From: Flavobacterium soli DSM 19725
GTDB lineage: Bacteria > Bacteroidota > Bacteroidia > Flavobacteriales > Flavobacteriaceae
Reading direction: 5' to 3'
NCBI RefSeq assembly: GCF_000422705.1
Contig: NZ_AUGO01000001.1
Location: 186,001-250,000, forward strand
DNA length: 64,000 bases
The notes beneath the pieces are model-generated. The model was not told the origin of the DNA, ran no database searches, and worked only from the letters and a program-made list of their open reading frames with translations. Below, piece after piece: positions 7,945-17,104 of this stretch; the first letter of the stretch is position 1, and every line of letters begins with the position of its first letter. The position numbers were made by a program, and so were the translations under genes.

Positions 7945-10900
7945 CTATCTTTTCATCGAAAAATGTGCTTTGAATTCTTTGTTGACACCATCTCGGTTTT
8001 CATATAATAATTGAAACCAATAGTCGGTTGAAGGCAATTGTTCTCCGTTTAACGTTCCGTCCCATCCTTCACCAGATGCATTTAATGATTTTACTAGTTT
8101 CCCGAATCGGTCGAAAATGTGAGTTTTGGCATTCAAATCGGTGATGCCTTCTATTTTCCAGAAATCATTAAAACCATCGCCATTTGGAGTAAAATAACGT
8201 GGGTAATTGATGGCAAAAATCGTCAGAACCAAATCCTGACAACCGTTTTGATCGATAACTGTGATGGTGTATTCGCCCTGATGTGCATACGTGAAAACGT
8301 TACTTTCCTGTGGAACTCCATAATCCAATTGGAACAAATAGTCGCCAGAACCTCCTGTTACATCAACCGTTATGGTTTGATTCTGGTTGAAATCTTCTCC
8401 AACGGTTGCCGTTGCAACTGCAGTTGAAGAAGGCAAAACCGTGCAGCTTGCCGTATTGCTACATCCGCTAACATCATTGGTTACCGTAACTTCATATACT
8501 CCTAATTCAGTAGCGACATGTGTATTTGTTGTTGTAGGCAATGGATTCCCGTCCAAAGTCCATGTAAAAGTGTAGCCTTGATTTGGAATACCACATTCAA
8601 TTCGCACTGAGTTAAAAGGATTTCCTGTCACATTACTGATACACAAGTAACGATCTTGCAAGACAGGTTGTGGAATTTCATAAACGGTTATGGTAGTTCG
8701 CGTGTCACTTGCACAACCATTGTTTAGCGTATAAATTATATCTACAAAATTAGAGAAAAGAGCAGTTACAAGTCCGTTGTTGTCGACCGTTGCAACGCTT
8801 TCGTCGCTACTCGACCATGTTCCCCCCGGAGTTGCATTAGAGAGTTGGATGGTTTCGCCCACACAAAGCGAAGTAGGTCCTGTGATTGGAGTTATTGCAG
8901 CTGTGGCATCAATTGTGAAATTGAAGGTGTCGCTGTCGCCAGTTGTACAAGTAGTATCATTTTGCAAAACCGTATAGGTAATGACGTGCATCCCGAGTGT
9001 ACTTGCTACAACATTAATTTGACCAGTTGAAGGGTTAATGCTTAAACCCGCATCAGAAGTAAACGTTCCACCAGAGGTAAATCCGGTAGGGAGAATTGGA
9101 TTTACAGGAGGATCATTTGGACAAACTGGCGTTGTATAGCTAAAGTTCACAACGGCTGGAGCCAAATCGTTGATGGTTATATTCGCTGGAAAGTTTCCGC
9201 CTGGATTACAAGTAGCAGGATCTGGAGCGAGTATATAGGTTACGGTATACGAACCCGGAGTACTTCCCGCAACATCTATTTCTCCTGTTGCTGGGTCGAT
9301 ATTTAAACCTGTGGTCGAGCCAAAAGTTCCGCCCGTTGCGAATCCTGTTGCTGTTGTTGGCATGATGGGTGTACTGCTTGTGCAAACTGGAGTCGTATAG
9401 GAAAAATTCAGTACCGGGGTTATGGCATTTGTGATTAAAATTGTAAAAGTATCTATTCCTTCTTCTTGGCAGATCGTAGGGTCTTCTGGAAGAGTATAGG
9501 TGATTTCATGAGAGCCTATAGCACTTGAAACCACATCGATTGTTCCAGTTGCAGGATCGATTGTCAAACCTGCATCAGAAGTAAAAGTTCCTCCGGTTAC
9601 AAATCCTGGATCTGTAGTTGGCGAAACTGGCGGATTGCTTGAACAAACTTCCACTGGATAACTGAACCCAACAATTGGTTGGATTGAACTGGTGATTTGG
9701 ATGGTAAAAAAATCTGAACCTGCTTCCAAACAAGCTGCAGGGTTTGCAACTACTGTATAAATGATACTATGAGCTCCTGGAGTGCTAGTTGAAACATTGA
9801 TTTCTCCTGTTGATGGATTGATGGTTAATCCTGTATCTGAAGTGAAAGTTCCGCCAGTTGTGAATCCTGGATCTAGGATTGGCATTAGCGATGTTAAGGT
9901 TGCACAAACGGGTGTAGGATATGAAAATTCTACAACAGGAGTAACTCCAGAACTAACGGTTACATTTAGAGTAAAAGAATTACTACATTGACCTGCTGTA
10001 GGAGTAAAAACATAACTTCCGTCAGCCGTATTATTGATTGCAGAAGGCGACCATGTTCCAGTAATTCCGTTTAAAGAAGTAGTGGGCAACGCTGGTGCAG
10101 TAGCTCCCGTACAAAGTGTTGTTGGTAAATTAAAAGTAGGTACAGTTGAGCTTGTAACATTTACAATTAGGGTATCTGTTATTGAAGCCCCACAGCTATT
10201 AGTAGCGGTTAGCGTTATCGTAATCGACTGTCCAGCAGCATCTCCTGGAATGGTATAATTTGTTCCAATAATAGTTGGGTCTGATAAGGTTCCCGTAGGA
10301 GCTGTCCATAGTAAAGATTGTTGACCTTCTACAGTACCTAATAACGAAATGGTTGTTCCAGCACAAGCAGGTGATGTGGAAGGGATTCCTGCATCAACCG
10401 TAAAAGGTGGGATTGGAGCAGAACATCCAAAATTATCATAGCTTGCTGTTCCAGATGGAGTAAACAATACGGTGTCACCAATACTACCAGTTAATAAAGT
10501 TCTATCATACGTTACGGTATCTGTGCATCCGCCAGCTCCTGTAAATGTAATTTCGAGCGTTCTTAAACCCGGATTCACATTGTAGTTAGCAAAGTGTCCC
10601 GCAGTATTTGAAAGATTATTTTGAAAAATAATATAGGTATCCTCAGCTAATGCTCCAAATGAATTTGAATCTGTATCCATCAGATAGCTTGTCACTAAAA
10701 TAACCGATGCATTTGCAGGAAGTACTCCTCCAATTGGTTCCAGCAAATTACCACATCCCCCAACTGCATCAATATCTGCATTTAAAGTTGCTACTTGTGA
10801 TGCTGTTATTGGGTTTTGAACAAGTCCTTCCCAACCATTTGATGGCCAATCAACAACAAGATTACTTGTATTTAAAGGATTTGGTCCTACTTGAAACCGC

Positions 10901-11046
10901 ACCATCTCGTTATATCCTTCCGTATTTGGTGTAGGACTACAAGCGGCAACTAAAATACTTTCTATCTGGAAACACTGTGAAAAAACGCTTTGGGATGACA
11001 CAAAAAAAAGCAATAAAAGGAGAGGTGTCGAAACTATTTTTGTCAT
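7945..11046 (-). CDS. Large secreted repeat protein with gliding-type (T9SS type B) sorting domain
   Basis: About 1033 residues. It has an N-terminal signal peptide (MTKIVSTP, poly-Leu core, VFSQ). Residues of about 25-190 resemble a lamin-tail-like domain (IESILVAACSPTP ... FTGAGGCTDTV). Ig/PKD-like modules follow, then four tandem 87-residue repeats whose PVC cysteines fall at residues 381, 468, 555 and 642, a Big_2-like Ig domain (GGTWSSSDESVATV) and further Ig-like sequence. The tail (FTPNGDGFNDFWKIEG ... KSLNASGEGWDGTLNG ... YWFQLLYE) is the gliding-motility-associated C-terminal domain used by T9SS. Likely a cell-surface or released adhesin-like protein. An ATG at 11070 is in frame, but 11046 has an A-rich upstream stretch and a compact signal peptide. 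The gene is monocistronic. Confidence 0.85.
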   Translation of the reverse strand: MTKIVSTPLLLLLFFVSSQSVFSQCFQIESILVAACSPTPNTEGYNEMVRFQVGPNPLNTSNLVVDWPSNGWEGLVQNPITASQVATLNADIDAVGGCGNLLEPIGGVLPANASVILVTSYLMDTDSNSFGALAEDTYIIFQNNLSNTAGHFANYNVNPGLRTLEITFTGAGGCTDTVTYDRTLLTGSIGDTVLFTPSGTASYDNFGCSAPIPPFTVDAGIPSTSPACAGTTISLLGTVEGQQSLLWTAPTGTLSDPTIIGTNYTIPGDAAGQSITITLTATNSCGASITDTLIVNVTSSTVPTFNLPTTLCTGATAPALPTTSLNGITGTWSPSAINNTADGSYVFTPTAGQCSNSFTLNVTVSSGVTPVVEFSYPTPVCATLTSLMPILDPGFTTGGTFTSDTGLTINPSTGEINVSTSTPGAHSIIYTVVANPAACLEAGSDFFTIQITSSIQPIVGFSYPVEVCSSNPPVSPTTDPGFVTGGTFTSDAGLTIDPATGTIDVVSSAIGSHEITYTLPEDPTICQEEGIDTFTILITNAITPVLNFSYTTPVCTSSTPIMPTTATGFATGGTFGSTTGLNIDPATGEIDVAGSTPGSYTVTYILAPDPATCNPGGNFPANITINDLAPAVVNFSYTTPVCPNDPPVNPILPTGFTSGGTFTSDAGLSINPSTGQINVVASTLGMHVITYTVLQNDTTCTTGDSDTFNFTIDATAAITPITGPTSLCVGETIQLSNATPGGTWSSSDESVATVDNNGLVTALFSNFVDIIYTLNNGCASDTRTTITVYEIPQPVLQDRYLCISNVTGNPFNSVRIECGIPNQGYTFTWTLDGNPLPTTTNTHVATELGVYEVTVTNDVSGCSNTASCTVLPSSTAVATATVGEDFNQNQTITVDVTGGSGDYLFQLDYGVPQESNVFTYAHQGEYTITVIDQNGCQDLVLTIFAINYPRYFTPNGDGFNDFWKIEGITDLNAKTHIFDRFGKLVKSLNASGEGWDGTLNGEQLPSTDYWFQLLYENRDGVNKEFKAHFSMKR
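9100..9990 (-). repeat. Four in-frame tandem repeats of exactly 261 bp (87 codons)
   Basis: The PVC-encoding block recurs at plus-strand positions 9122, 9383, 9644 and 9905, an exact 261-bp period three times over. Each unit reads FSYxxPVC ... GFxxGGTFxSxxGLxIxPxTGxIxV ... YTxxxxxxxC. The units are diverged at DNA level, so they are old duplications with length held constant. Boundaries are approximate. Confidence 0.85.
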
Positions 11047-11327
11047 TTTTCTAATGATGTTATACTGCATACAAAATGGCCACGAAAATACTACTTCTGG
11101 AATTATCTGGCTATTCTTTCAGTTTTACTAAAAAGTTAAATATTAATGGTTGTTTCATTTTCAAGACGAAAGGTGTAGTGCGAATAGTTTACAGAATGAA
11201 AATATATCTTCGTTTTGAGGCTACAAATATAGAATGATTCGCTTAACTGTGTGAAAATTGTGAAAAAAAAACGTCATCTATTGATTTATTTGACATTGAA
11301 ATGTGTGAACTAGTAGTTTTCATAAAA
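11047..11327. other. Intergenic stretch upstream of the large T9SS protein gene
   Basis: About 280 nt of A/T-rich sequence between the surface-protein gene start and the terminator of the ABC-peptidase gene. It must hold the promoter of the minus-strand surface-protein gene. The closest match to TAnnTTTG there is imperfect (TATTTTCG on the minus strand), and I see no ORF, tRNA or strong hairpin. Confidence 0.35.
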
Positions 11328-11352
11328 AAACCTCCGAGATTATCGGAGGTTT
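11328..11352 (-). terminator. Terminator of the ABC transporter operon
   Basis: A perfect 10-bp stem (11328-11337 with 11343-11352) with 5-nt loop gatta is followed by T7 on the minus strand. It lies 18 nt past the stop of the permease-peptidase gene. Confidence 0.85.
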
Positions 11353-11370
11353 CAGTCAAATTTAGAAGGA

Positions 11371-14300
11371 TTACAACTTCATTCTGTTATCTTCAGAATT
11401 GGTATCAATCAGTTTATTATAAGGATCGACTCCCACTTCTTTTGGAAGTTCATCAACAATTATCGTTAACTTATTGGCTATATGATCAATTTTATAACGC
11501 TTGTTGTACAGTTCGTTTTCCAATTCAAAGTCGCCTTTCTTGGTTTTTTCTCCAAAGATTCCCACTTCAATAAAATCATTTAAAGGATAGGATTCAATAT
11601 TTGATTTTCCTTTGTAAGCTAGCGTCTTGCCGTTTTTGTCTTTAAATTGCTTTTTCCCTTTATCATTAGAACGGTATTTGGAAACCGTAAATTTAATATC
11701 AACCTGATATTTGCCATTTGGTAATTTCTTAGACGTTACCTTTTCTACCTTGTTGTCATATAAGGTAATGGTTTCAAACATGTCTTCAATCAAATATTGA
11801 TACTTTTGGGGAGTTCCTTTGCGAATATGATTTACAAATTCGATCGAATTCGTATAGGGTGCTTCTTGGAACGCCACCTCTTTTACATAACCTTTCAAGA
11901 TATTGTTAAAGTTTTTCTCACCTAGATATTCACTCATAGCATATAAAACTAAGGATCCTTTTTGATAGTGGATGTACTGCTGATTTTCGTTATACATCAA
12001 CGGATTTTCATGTTTCCACTCAAAAGTTCTTCCCATCAAATAACCATCAAGGGCGTCTTTCAAGAACCTACGCATTTGTGGTTTGCCATATTTATGTTCT
12101 AAAACTTTTAACGAGCTATATTCTGAAAGTGATTCGGACATCAAGGTAGCTCCTTTCACATTGGCTCCAATCACTTGATGAGCCCACCATTGGTGTGCAA
12201 CTTCATGCGAAATTACCGAAAATGGATAATCAACTGCATTTGGATCTTCCTCATCTACTTTGGCAATAAAACCAATGGCTTCAGAGAATGGAATAGTGTT
12301 TGCAAACGACTGTGCAAAGGTTCCCATTGTTCTCGGAAACTCGATAATTCTAACCTGTTTGTGCTGATACGGACTAAAATTTTCTGAATAATATTCCAAT
12401 GAACGTTTCATGGCATCCATCATTCGGTCCAGATTGTATTCGTGACCCTCATGATAGTAAATTTCTAAATTCACACCATTGAGTTTCTCTTTCTTCACTT
12501 GATATCTAGCCGAATTAAAAGCATAGAAATTTAGCATTTTCTGATCCATCTTGTAGTGGAAATAATGTCGGCCGTTTTCGTTCCATTCCTTTTGAAGATA
12601 ACCTGGTGCAATTGCGATTTGATCATCGGAAGTACTTACTGTAGTTTCAAATGTGATCCAATCTGCTTCATTAGAAATATAGGTGTTTTCCCTTGCATGC
12701 TCGTCATCGGTGGCAGCCATTCGTTCTTTGGCAGGCAATTTATATTTTTTACGGATGTCATTGTCAGCAATTTCACCTGATTCGTTGTAGCCAAACATCG
12801 GAAACATACGGTTATTGAGGAATGTTCCGTTTTCTATAACAGGCGAACGGTCTTCTAAAAATGTATTCGGGCGATTCTTAACTTCAAAGTTCACCAATAG
12901 TGTATCACCTGGAAGTATAGATTTTTCTAGTTTGTAGATGTCAAAACGAAGCACGGTATCTTTTGAAACCAATTTATTCTTTGTTTCGAATGTAATAGCT
13001 TTCAAATTATCTCCATAGTTGACGAACAACGAATCAATGTTTTTATCGGTTTTGTTCACCATCACATAGTTAACTTTGGCATCATAATTACGTTCTTTTG
13101 GGAAGATATCCATATCCACTTTTACATCTACAATTCTAAGCTGTGGATAATTCTCGTATTTCTTGTATTTTTTCTCAAAATCTACCTGTTGCAACTCTAA
13201 TTCCTGACTCGAATAATAAGGCTGATCAACAGTATCATGACGGTAAATTGCCGTTCCTAAACCTATAAAAGCAATCAATGCTACAAATGTTGGAATCAAA
13301 ATAGCCGGTCTCATTCTTCTTCCAGCAATTTTAAGTCGCTCTTTGGCTCCAGCCAAAATTCCTCTTCTAAAGAATAAAAGTGTAATGCCGTAGAAGAAAG
13401 CAATCAATAAAAGCCAATATATTTTATAGATGAAATAACCACGGAATGATCCGTACTGGTTCATATCTGAATAATCATATCCGGGACTTGAGTTGAAACT
13501 AAAAATTGGATGTTCAATTCCCAAGGCTGAAACCGCAGGCAAAGCCAAAAGCAATACCAATATCACAAAGAATCCAGCCAAATAGTTCTTGAAAAACGAT
13601 TGAATAAACAACGAAAATCCAATTAATATCACATAACTAATTAACCTAAATCCGAACAACTCCTTGATGTAATGCAGGATTTCGAAGTTATAATAACTGT
13701 AATACACTTGTACCAGCATACACGCCAACATTCCAAGAAACAGGATCACGATGGTCATCCTCAAAAGTGCCAAGAATTTAGACAAAAGCAAGGTCCAGTT
13801 TGGTATTGGTGTCGAATCTACCAAATTGCCCATTCGGCTATTGTTTGCCAATTGAAGCAAATATCCTGAGAATAAAAAGATCAATATTCTGATAAAGAAA
13901 TTAAAAGTTCCGCCAAGATTATCCACGACTTTCCAAGTCACAGGATAGGTTCGAGTTCCATATAATTCCTGACCCAAAGAGAAACCAGAGATTAATACAA
14001 AAAGCACTAAAACCGAAGCAATCGTAATGAAAATCCAGTTCTTTGTAATCAATTTGAATTCAAAACTAGAGATGCTCCAAGCTGTTTTTAAATTTTGAAA
14101 GAAAGAATAATCATAATTTACTGTTGGTAAATTAATGCGGATAATACTTCCGAAGTTATTTTTTGTGACACGTTCAGCTTTCTTTTTTCTACCAAAAGTT
14201 ATAGGCGAATGCGTGAACGAAAAAGTAAAATACAAGGCAATAAAGACCAAAAGCGACACTCCAATCCAAATCAAACGATTGTAAATAATTACAGCGTCAA

Positions 14301-15015
14301 ACGGAATGTCTTTTGTATTTTGTTCCTCAATAGTCCAATATTTGGTTACATAATTCAAAGCCTCAGATCCATAAGGTTCCACCAAAGCTGCGGCATATTT
14401 ATTATCCATATCGTTAGTAATGTTCCCTAACAAGGCTTGAAAAATAAACAGCAAAATCACAAAAATAAACCCGATATACACATTTCTGGTCAAGGTTACC
14501 AAAGCAAAAATGATGGTTCCGATGAAGAAAATATTCGGGATTACAAAAATCACATACGCTTGAAAATAAGCCCAGATACTAATTGGTCCCAAAAGGCTTT
14601 CATTGGCGAAAGGCAAAACCGTAGCCAATAAAAATCCGAGTCCAATTGAAAAAGTAATAAAAATCGTGATCAAGAATCCACTCAAGAACTTTCCAACCAG
14701 ATAATCGAATTTATTAAATGGATAGGAATATAAAATAGTATGGGTGTTGTATTTAAAATCCCGGTAAACCGTAGCCCCAATAACCGTTGGAATAATAAAA
14801 TAAACCAATTGAGAAAGTCCGTTTAAAATGGCATTGATGGCAATTGGCGAATTAACAATCGTGTTAGAAGCAGTTGTTGTTCCTAAAAAATCGAAATATC
14901 CTACAGCCGCACCCATTATAAAAAAGGAAAGGGTGAAGAATATGGCGAAATACAAATAAAAAGATAGGTTCTTGAACCATCTTTTAAATTCAAATGAAAA
15001 TATAGTGCCTAACAT
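11371..15015 (-). CDS. ABC-2 type permease fused to an M1 family aminopeptidase
   Basis: A 1214-residue inner-membrane protein. The first 570 or so residues hold two ABC-2 permease-like modules of about six hydrophobic segments each (start LGTIFSFEFKRWFKNL; second module near residue 320, FEFKLITKNW), followed by a last hydrophobic anchor near residue 580. The C-terminal half is a periplasmic M1-like domain with zinc motif HEVAHQWWAHQ and the downstream Glu in LMSESLSEYSS; the substrate motif region reads GTFAQSFANTIPFSE instead of the usual GAMEN. The ATPase partner gene lies immediately upstream, with stop and start sharing one base (TAATG), so the two are translationally coupled. This fusion recurs in Bacteroidota; the transported or processed substrate is unknown. 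A peptide exporter-peptidase is one possibility (inference). Confidence 0.85.
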   Translation of the reverse strand: MLGTIFSFEFKRWFKNLSFYLYFAIFFTLSFFIMGAAVGYFDFLGTTTASNTIVNSPIAINAILNGLSQLVYFIIPTVIGATVYRDFKYNTHTILYSYPFNKFDYLVGKFLSGFLITIFITFSIGLGFLLATVLPFANESLLGPISIWAYFQAYVIFVIPNIFFIGTIIFALVTLTRNVYIGFIFVILLFIFQALLGNITNDMDNKYAAALVEPYGSEALNYVTKYWTIEEQNTKDIPFDAVIIYNRLIWIGVSLLVFIALYFTFSFTHSPITFGRKKKAERVTKNNFGSIIRINLPTVNYDYSFFQNLKTAWSISSFEFKLITKNWIFITIASVLVLFVLISGFSLGQELYGTRTYPVTWKVVDNLGGTFNFFIRILIFLFSGYLLQLANNSRMGNLVDSTPIPNWTLLLSKFLALLRMTIVILFLGMLACMLVQVYYSYYNFEILHYIKELFGFRLISYVILIGFSLFIQSFFKNYLAGFFVILVLLLALPAVSALGIEHPIFSFNSSPGYDYSDMNQYGSFRGYFIYKIYWLLLIAFFYGITLLFFRRGILAGAKERLKIAGRRMRPAILIPTFVALIAFIGLGTAIYRHDTVDQPYYSSQELELQQVDFEKKYKKYENYPQLRIVDVKVDMDIFPKERNYDAKVNYVMVNKTDKNIDSLFVNYGDNLKAITFETKNKLVSKDTVLRFDIYKLEKSILPGDTLLVNFEVKNRPNTFLEDRSPVIENGTFLNNRMFPMFGYNESGEIADNDIRKKYKLPAKERMAATDDEHARENTYISNEADWITFETTVSTSDDQIAIAPGYLQKEWNENGRHYFHYKMDQKMLNFYAFNSARYQVKKEKLNGVNLEIYYHEGHEYNLDRMMDAMKRSLEYYSENFSPYQHKQVRIIEFPRTMGTFAQSFANTIPFSEAIGFIAKVDEEDPNAVDYPFSVISHEVAHQWWAHQVIGANVKGATLMSESLSEYSSLKVLEHKYGKPQMRRFLKDALDGYLMGRTFEWKHENPLMYNENQQYIHYQKGSLVLYAMSEYLGEKNFNNILKGYVKEVAFQEAPYTNSIEFVNHIRKGTPQKYQYLIEDMFETITLYDNKVEKVTSKKLPNGKYQVDIKFTVSKYRSNDKGKKQFKDKNGKTLAYKGKSNIESYPLNDFIEVGIFGEKTKKGDFELENELYNKRYKIDHIANKLTIIVDELPKEVGVDPYNKLIDTNSEDNRMKL

Positions 15016-15893
15016 TATACGGTCTCTTTTTTAAGTGCAACAAAATATACATCTTCAAGTTGAGGCTTTGCCGCAACAAAGGTTTCATTTGGCTGAAACT
15101 CGCTGTAAACACGAATATTTAGTGTATTGTCCTGGTTGTAATTTGAAGAAATAATATTGAAATTAGTAGAAAAAGCTTCCAATTCCTCACGCTCAACAAT
15201 TCGCATCCACATTTTGCCTTCCAGCTCTTTTTCGGCATCATTTGGAGTTCCACGATATAGAATTTGTCCGCCGTTTAATATCGCAAGTTCATGGCACAAT
15301 TCCTTCACGTCATCCACGATATGTGTCGAAAAAATAACAGTATGGTTGGTTCCAATTTCTCTCAAAACATTCAAGAATCGGTGACGTTCTGCCGGATCAA
15401 GACCTGCCGTTGGTTCATCCACAATAATTAATTTTGGATTGTTCAAAAGCAATTGTGCAATACCAAAACGTTGTTTCATACCGCCTGAATAACCGCTCAC
15501 GCTTTTATGACGAACATCCCATAAATTGGTCACTTCCAGTACTTCCTTGATGATTTTTTTTCTATCAGATGCAGATGAAATTCCTTTCAATCGGGCAAAA
15601 TATTCCAATAATTTTTCGGCCGACATATTCGGGTACACCCCAAATTCCTGTGGCAGATAACCTAAAATTTTACGTAAAGACATATTATCTTCCAAAACAT
15701 TGATGCCGTCAAATTCAATTGAACCCGAATCCGGCTTTTGCAAAGTAGCGATAGTTCGCATCAACGAAGATTTTCCTGCTCCATTTGGACCCAAAAGTCC
15801 AAACATTCCCGAACCAATTTCTAAATTCAGATTATCCAAGGCTTTCACTCCGTTTTTATACGTCTTACTTAAGTTGTTAATTTTAAGTTTCAT
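15015..15893 (-). CDS. ABC transporter ATP-binding protein
   Basis: A 292-residue ATPase subunit. Walker A GPNGAGKS is near residue 37, Q-loop LPQEFG near 79, the signature is SGGMKQR (preceded by SGY), Walker B LIIVDEPTAGLDP, and the switch histidine lies in FSTHIVDD. After about residue 215 there is a C-terminal extension of the kind found in ABC-2 drug/bacitracin-type exporters. It powers the permease-peptidase encoded directly downstream, the two genes overlapping by one base. No sharp TAnnTTTG box was seen upstream; the gap to the divergent thiL is 133 nt. Confidence 0.93.
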   Translation of the reverse strand: MKLKINNLSKTYKNGVKALDNLNLEIGSGMFGLLGPNGAGKSSLMRTIATLQKPDSGSIEFDGINVLEDNMSLRKILGYLPQEFGVYPNMSAEKLLEYFARLKGISSASDRKKIIKEVLEVTNLWDVRHKSVSGYSGGMKQRFGIAQLLLNNPKLIIVDEPTAGLDPAERHRFLNVLREIGTNHTVIFSTHIVDDVKELCHELAILNGGQILYRGTPNDAEKELEGKMWMRIVEREELEAFSTNFNIISSNYNQDNTLNIRVYSEFQPNETFVAAKPQLEDVYFVALKKETV

Positions 15894-15998
15894 AATTGGT
15901 TATTTTTAATTGATTTAAATTATAAGTAGAACCTACTGCCTTTTTGTTACAGTTTTATTTAACATTTTTTTTAATTCGGAATAACCTCTACAACTTTG

Positions 15999-16006
15999 TA
16001 CCTTTG
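15999..16006 (+). promoter_or_regulatory. -7 promoter box (TACCTTTG) for thiL
   Basis: An exact TAnnTTTG match 20 nt before the ATG at 16027. It places the transcript start near 16013, which rules out the in-frame TTG at 16012 as a start. Confidence 0.55.
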
Positions 16007-16026
16007 CAACTTTGATACTCAAAACA

Positions 16027-17076
16027 ATGATAGAAGATAAAACTCCACAAAGAACCAGTATTTCGCAATTGGGCGAATTCGGATTGATTGACCATCTGAC
16101 CAAAAATTTCGAAATCAACCAACCTTCCACCTTAAAAGGAATTGGAGACGATGCTGCCGTTTTGGATTTTAAAGACAAGAAGATTGTAGTTTCTACCGAT
16201 TTATTGATCGAAGGTGTCCATTTCGACTTGGCCTACATGCCTTTGAAACACCTCGGGTACAAATCAGTCGTGGTCAATGTTTCCGACATTTGTGCCATGA
16301 ATGCAAAGCCTACACAAATCACGGTTTCTGTAGCGGTTTCTAATCGTTTTCCTTTGGAAGCACTCGAAGAATTATTTGCAGGAATCACCCTTGCGGCAAA
16401 AGAATATAACGTGGATGTTATCGGTGGCGACACCACTTCTTCCCAAAAAGGATTGATCATCAGCATTACCGCTTTGGGCGAAGCCGATGCCGAAGAAATT
16501 GTGTATAGAGATGGAGCCACTTCAACCGATTTATTAGTAGTTACAGGTGATGTAGGTTCTGCCTATATGGGATTGCAAGTTTTAGAAAGGGAAAAACAAG
16601 TGTTTTTGGTAAACCCAAATTCGCAACCTGATTTGGATGCCTATACGTATCTGATTGAAAGACAATTGAAACCCGAAGCTCGAAAAGACGTTCGAACGTT
16701 ACTTCACGCCTTGGAAATAAAACCAACTTCGATGATTGATATTTCTGACGGATTATCATCAGAAATTATTCATTTATGCAAAAAATCAAAAGTGGGTTGT
16801 AATCTATATGAAGACAAGCTCCCGATTGATCCTCAATTGATCAATGTTTGCGAAGAATTCAATATCGATAGCACGACAGTTGCCATCAATGGTGGCGAAG
16901 ATTATGAATTGCTTTTCACGATCAAGATGGAAGATTTTGACAAGATAAAAGGAAATCCAAATTTTACAATTATTGGTCACATGACCCAGGAAAGCGAAGG
17001 AATTCACCTCATCACGAGAGCGAATACAAAAATAGAATTAAGAGCAAGAGGATGGAATGCTTTGAGCGAAGAATAG
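16027..17076 (+). CDS. thiL: Thiamine-monophosphate kinase
   Basis: Catalyses ATP-dependent phosphorylation of thiamine phosphate to thiamine diphosphate, the last step of cofactor synthesis, in the cytoplasm. The 349-residue protein has the AIRS/PurM-like motifs of ThiL: GIGDDAAV near residue 38, STDLLIEGVHFD near 60, NVSDICAMNA, VIGGDTTSS near 135, DISDGLSSE near 240 and the C-terminal NGGEDYELLF. The gene stands alone; no other thi genes and no TPP riboswitch are seen near it. Its last codons form the left arm of a 13-bp hairpin that ends just after the stop. The next gene is convergent. Confidence 0.95.
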   Translation: MIEDKTPQRTSISQLGEFGLIDHLTKNFEINQPSTLKGIGDDAAVLDFKDKKIVVSTDLLIEGVHFDLAYMPLKHLGYKSVVVNVSDICAMNAKPTQITVSVAVSNRFPLEALEELFAGITLAAKEYNVDVIGGDTTSSQKGLIISITALGEADAEEIVYRDGATSTDLLVVTGDVGSAYMGLQVLEREKQVFLVNPNSQPDLDAYTYLIERQLKPEARKDVRTLLHALEIKPTSMIDISDGLSSEIIHLCKKSKVGCNLYEDKLPIDPQLINVCEEFNIDSTTVAINGGEDYELLFTIKMEDFDKIKGNPNFTIIGHMTQESEGIHLITRANTKIELRARGWNALSEE

Positions 17077-17088
17077 CTCAAAGCATTC
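17055..17088. terminator. Hairpin overlapping the thiL stop codon
   Basis: A perfect 13-bp stem (17055-17067 with 17076-17088) with 8-nt loop; the TAG stop (17074-17076) lies at the loop-right arm junction. There is no clear U tract, so termination is plausible but not certain. It sits between convergent genes. Confidence 0.5.
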
Positions 17089-17104
17089 ATACCTCTTAAA
17101 TGAT

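Noticed and set aside
9100..9990. CRISPR-like periodic repeat
   Set aside because: The 261-bp period is in frame, inside a coding region, and the units are diverged at DNA level.
15894..16026. TPP riboswitch ahead of thiL
   Set aside because: The predicted leader is only about 14 nt, too short for a riboswitch, and no TPP-box sequence is seen.
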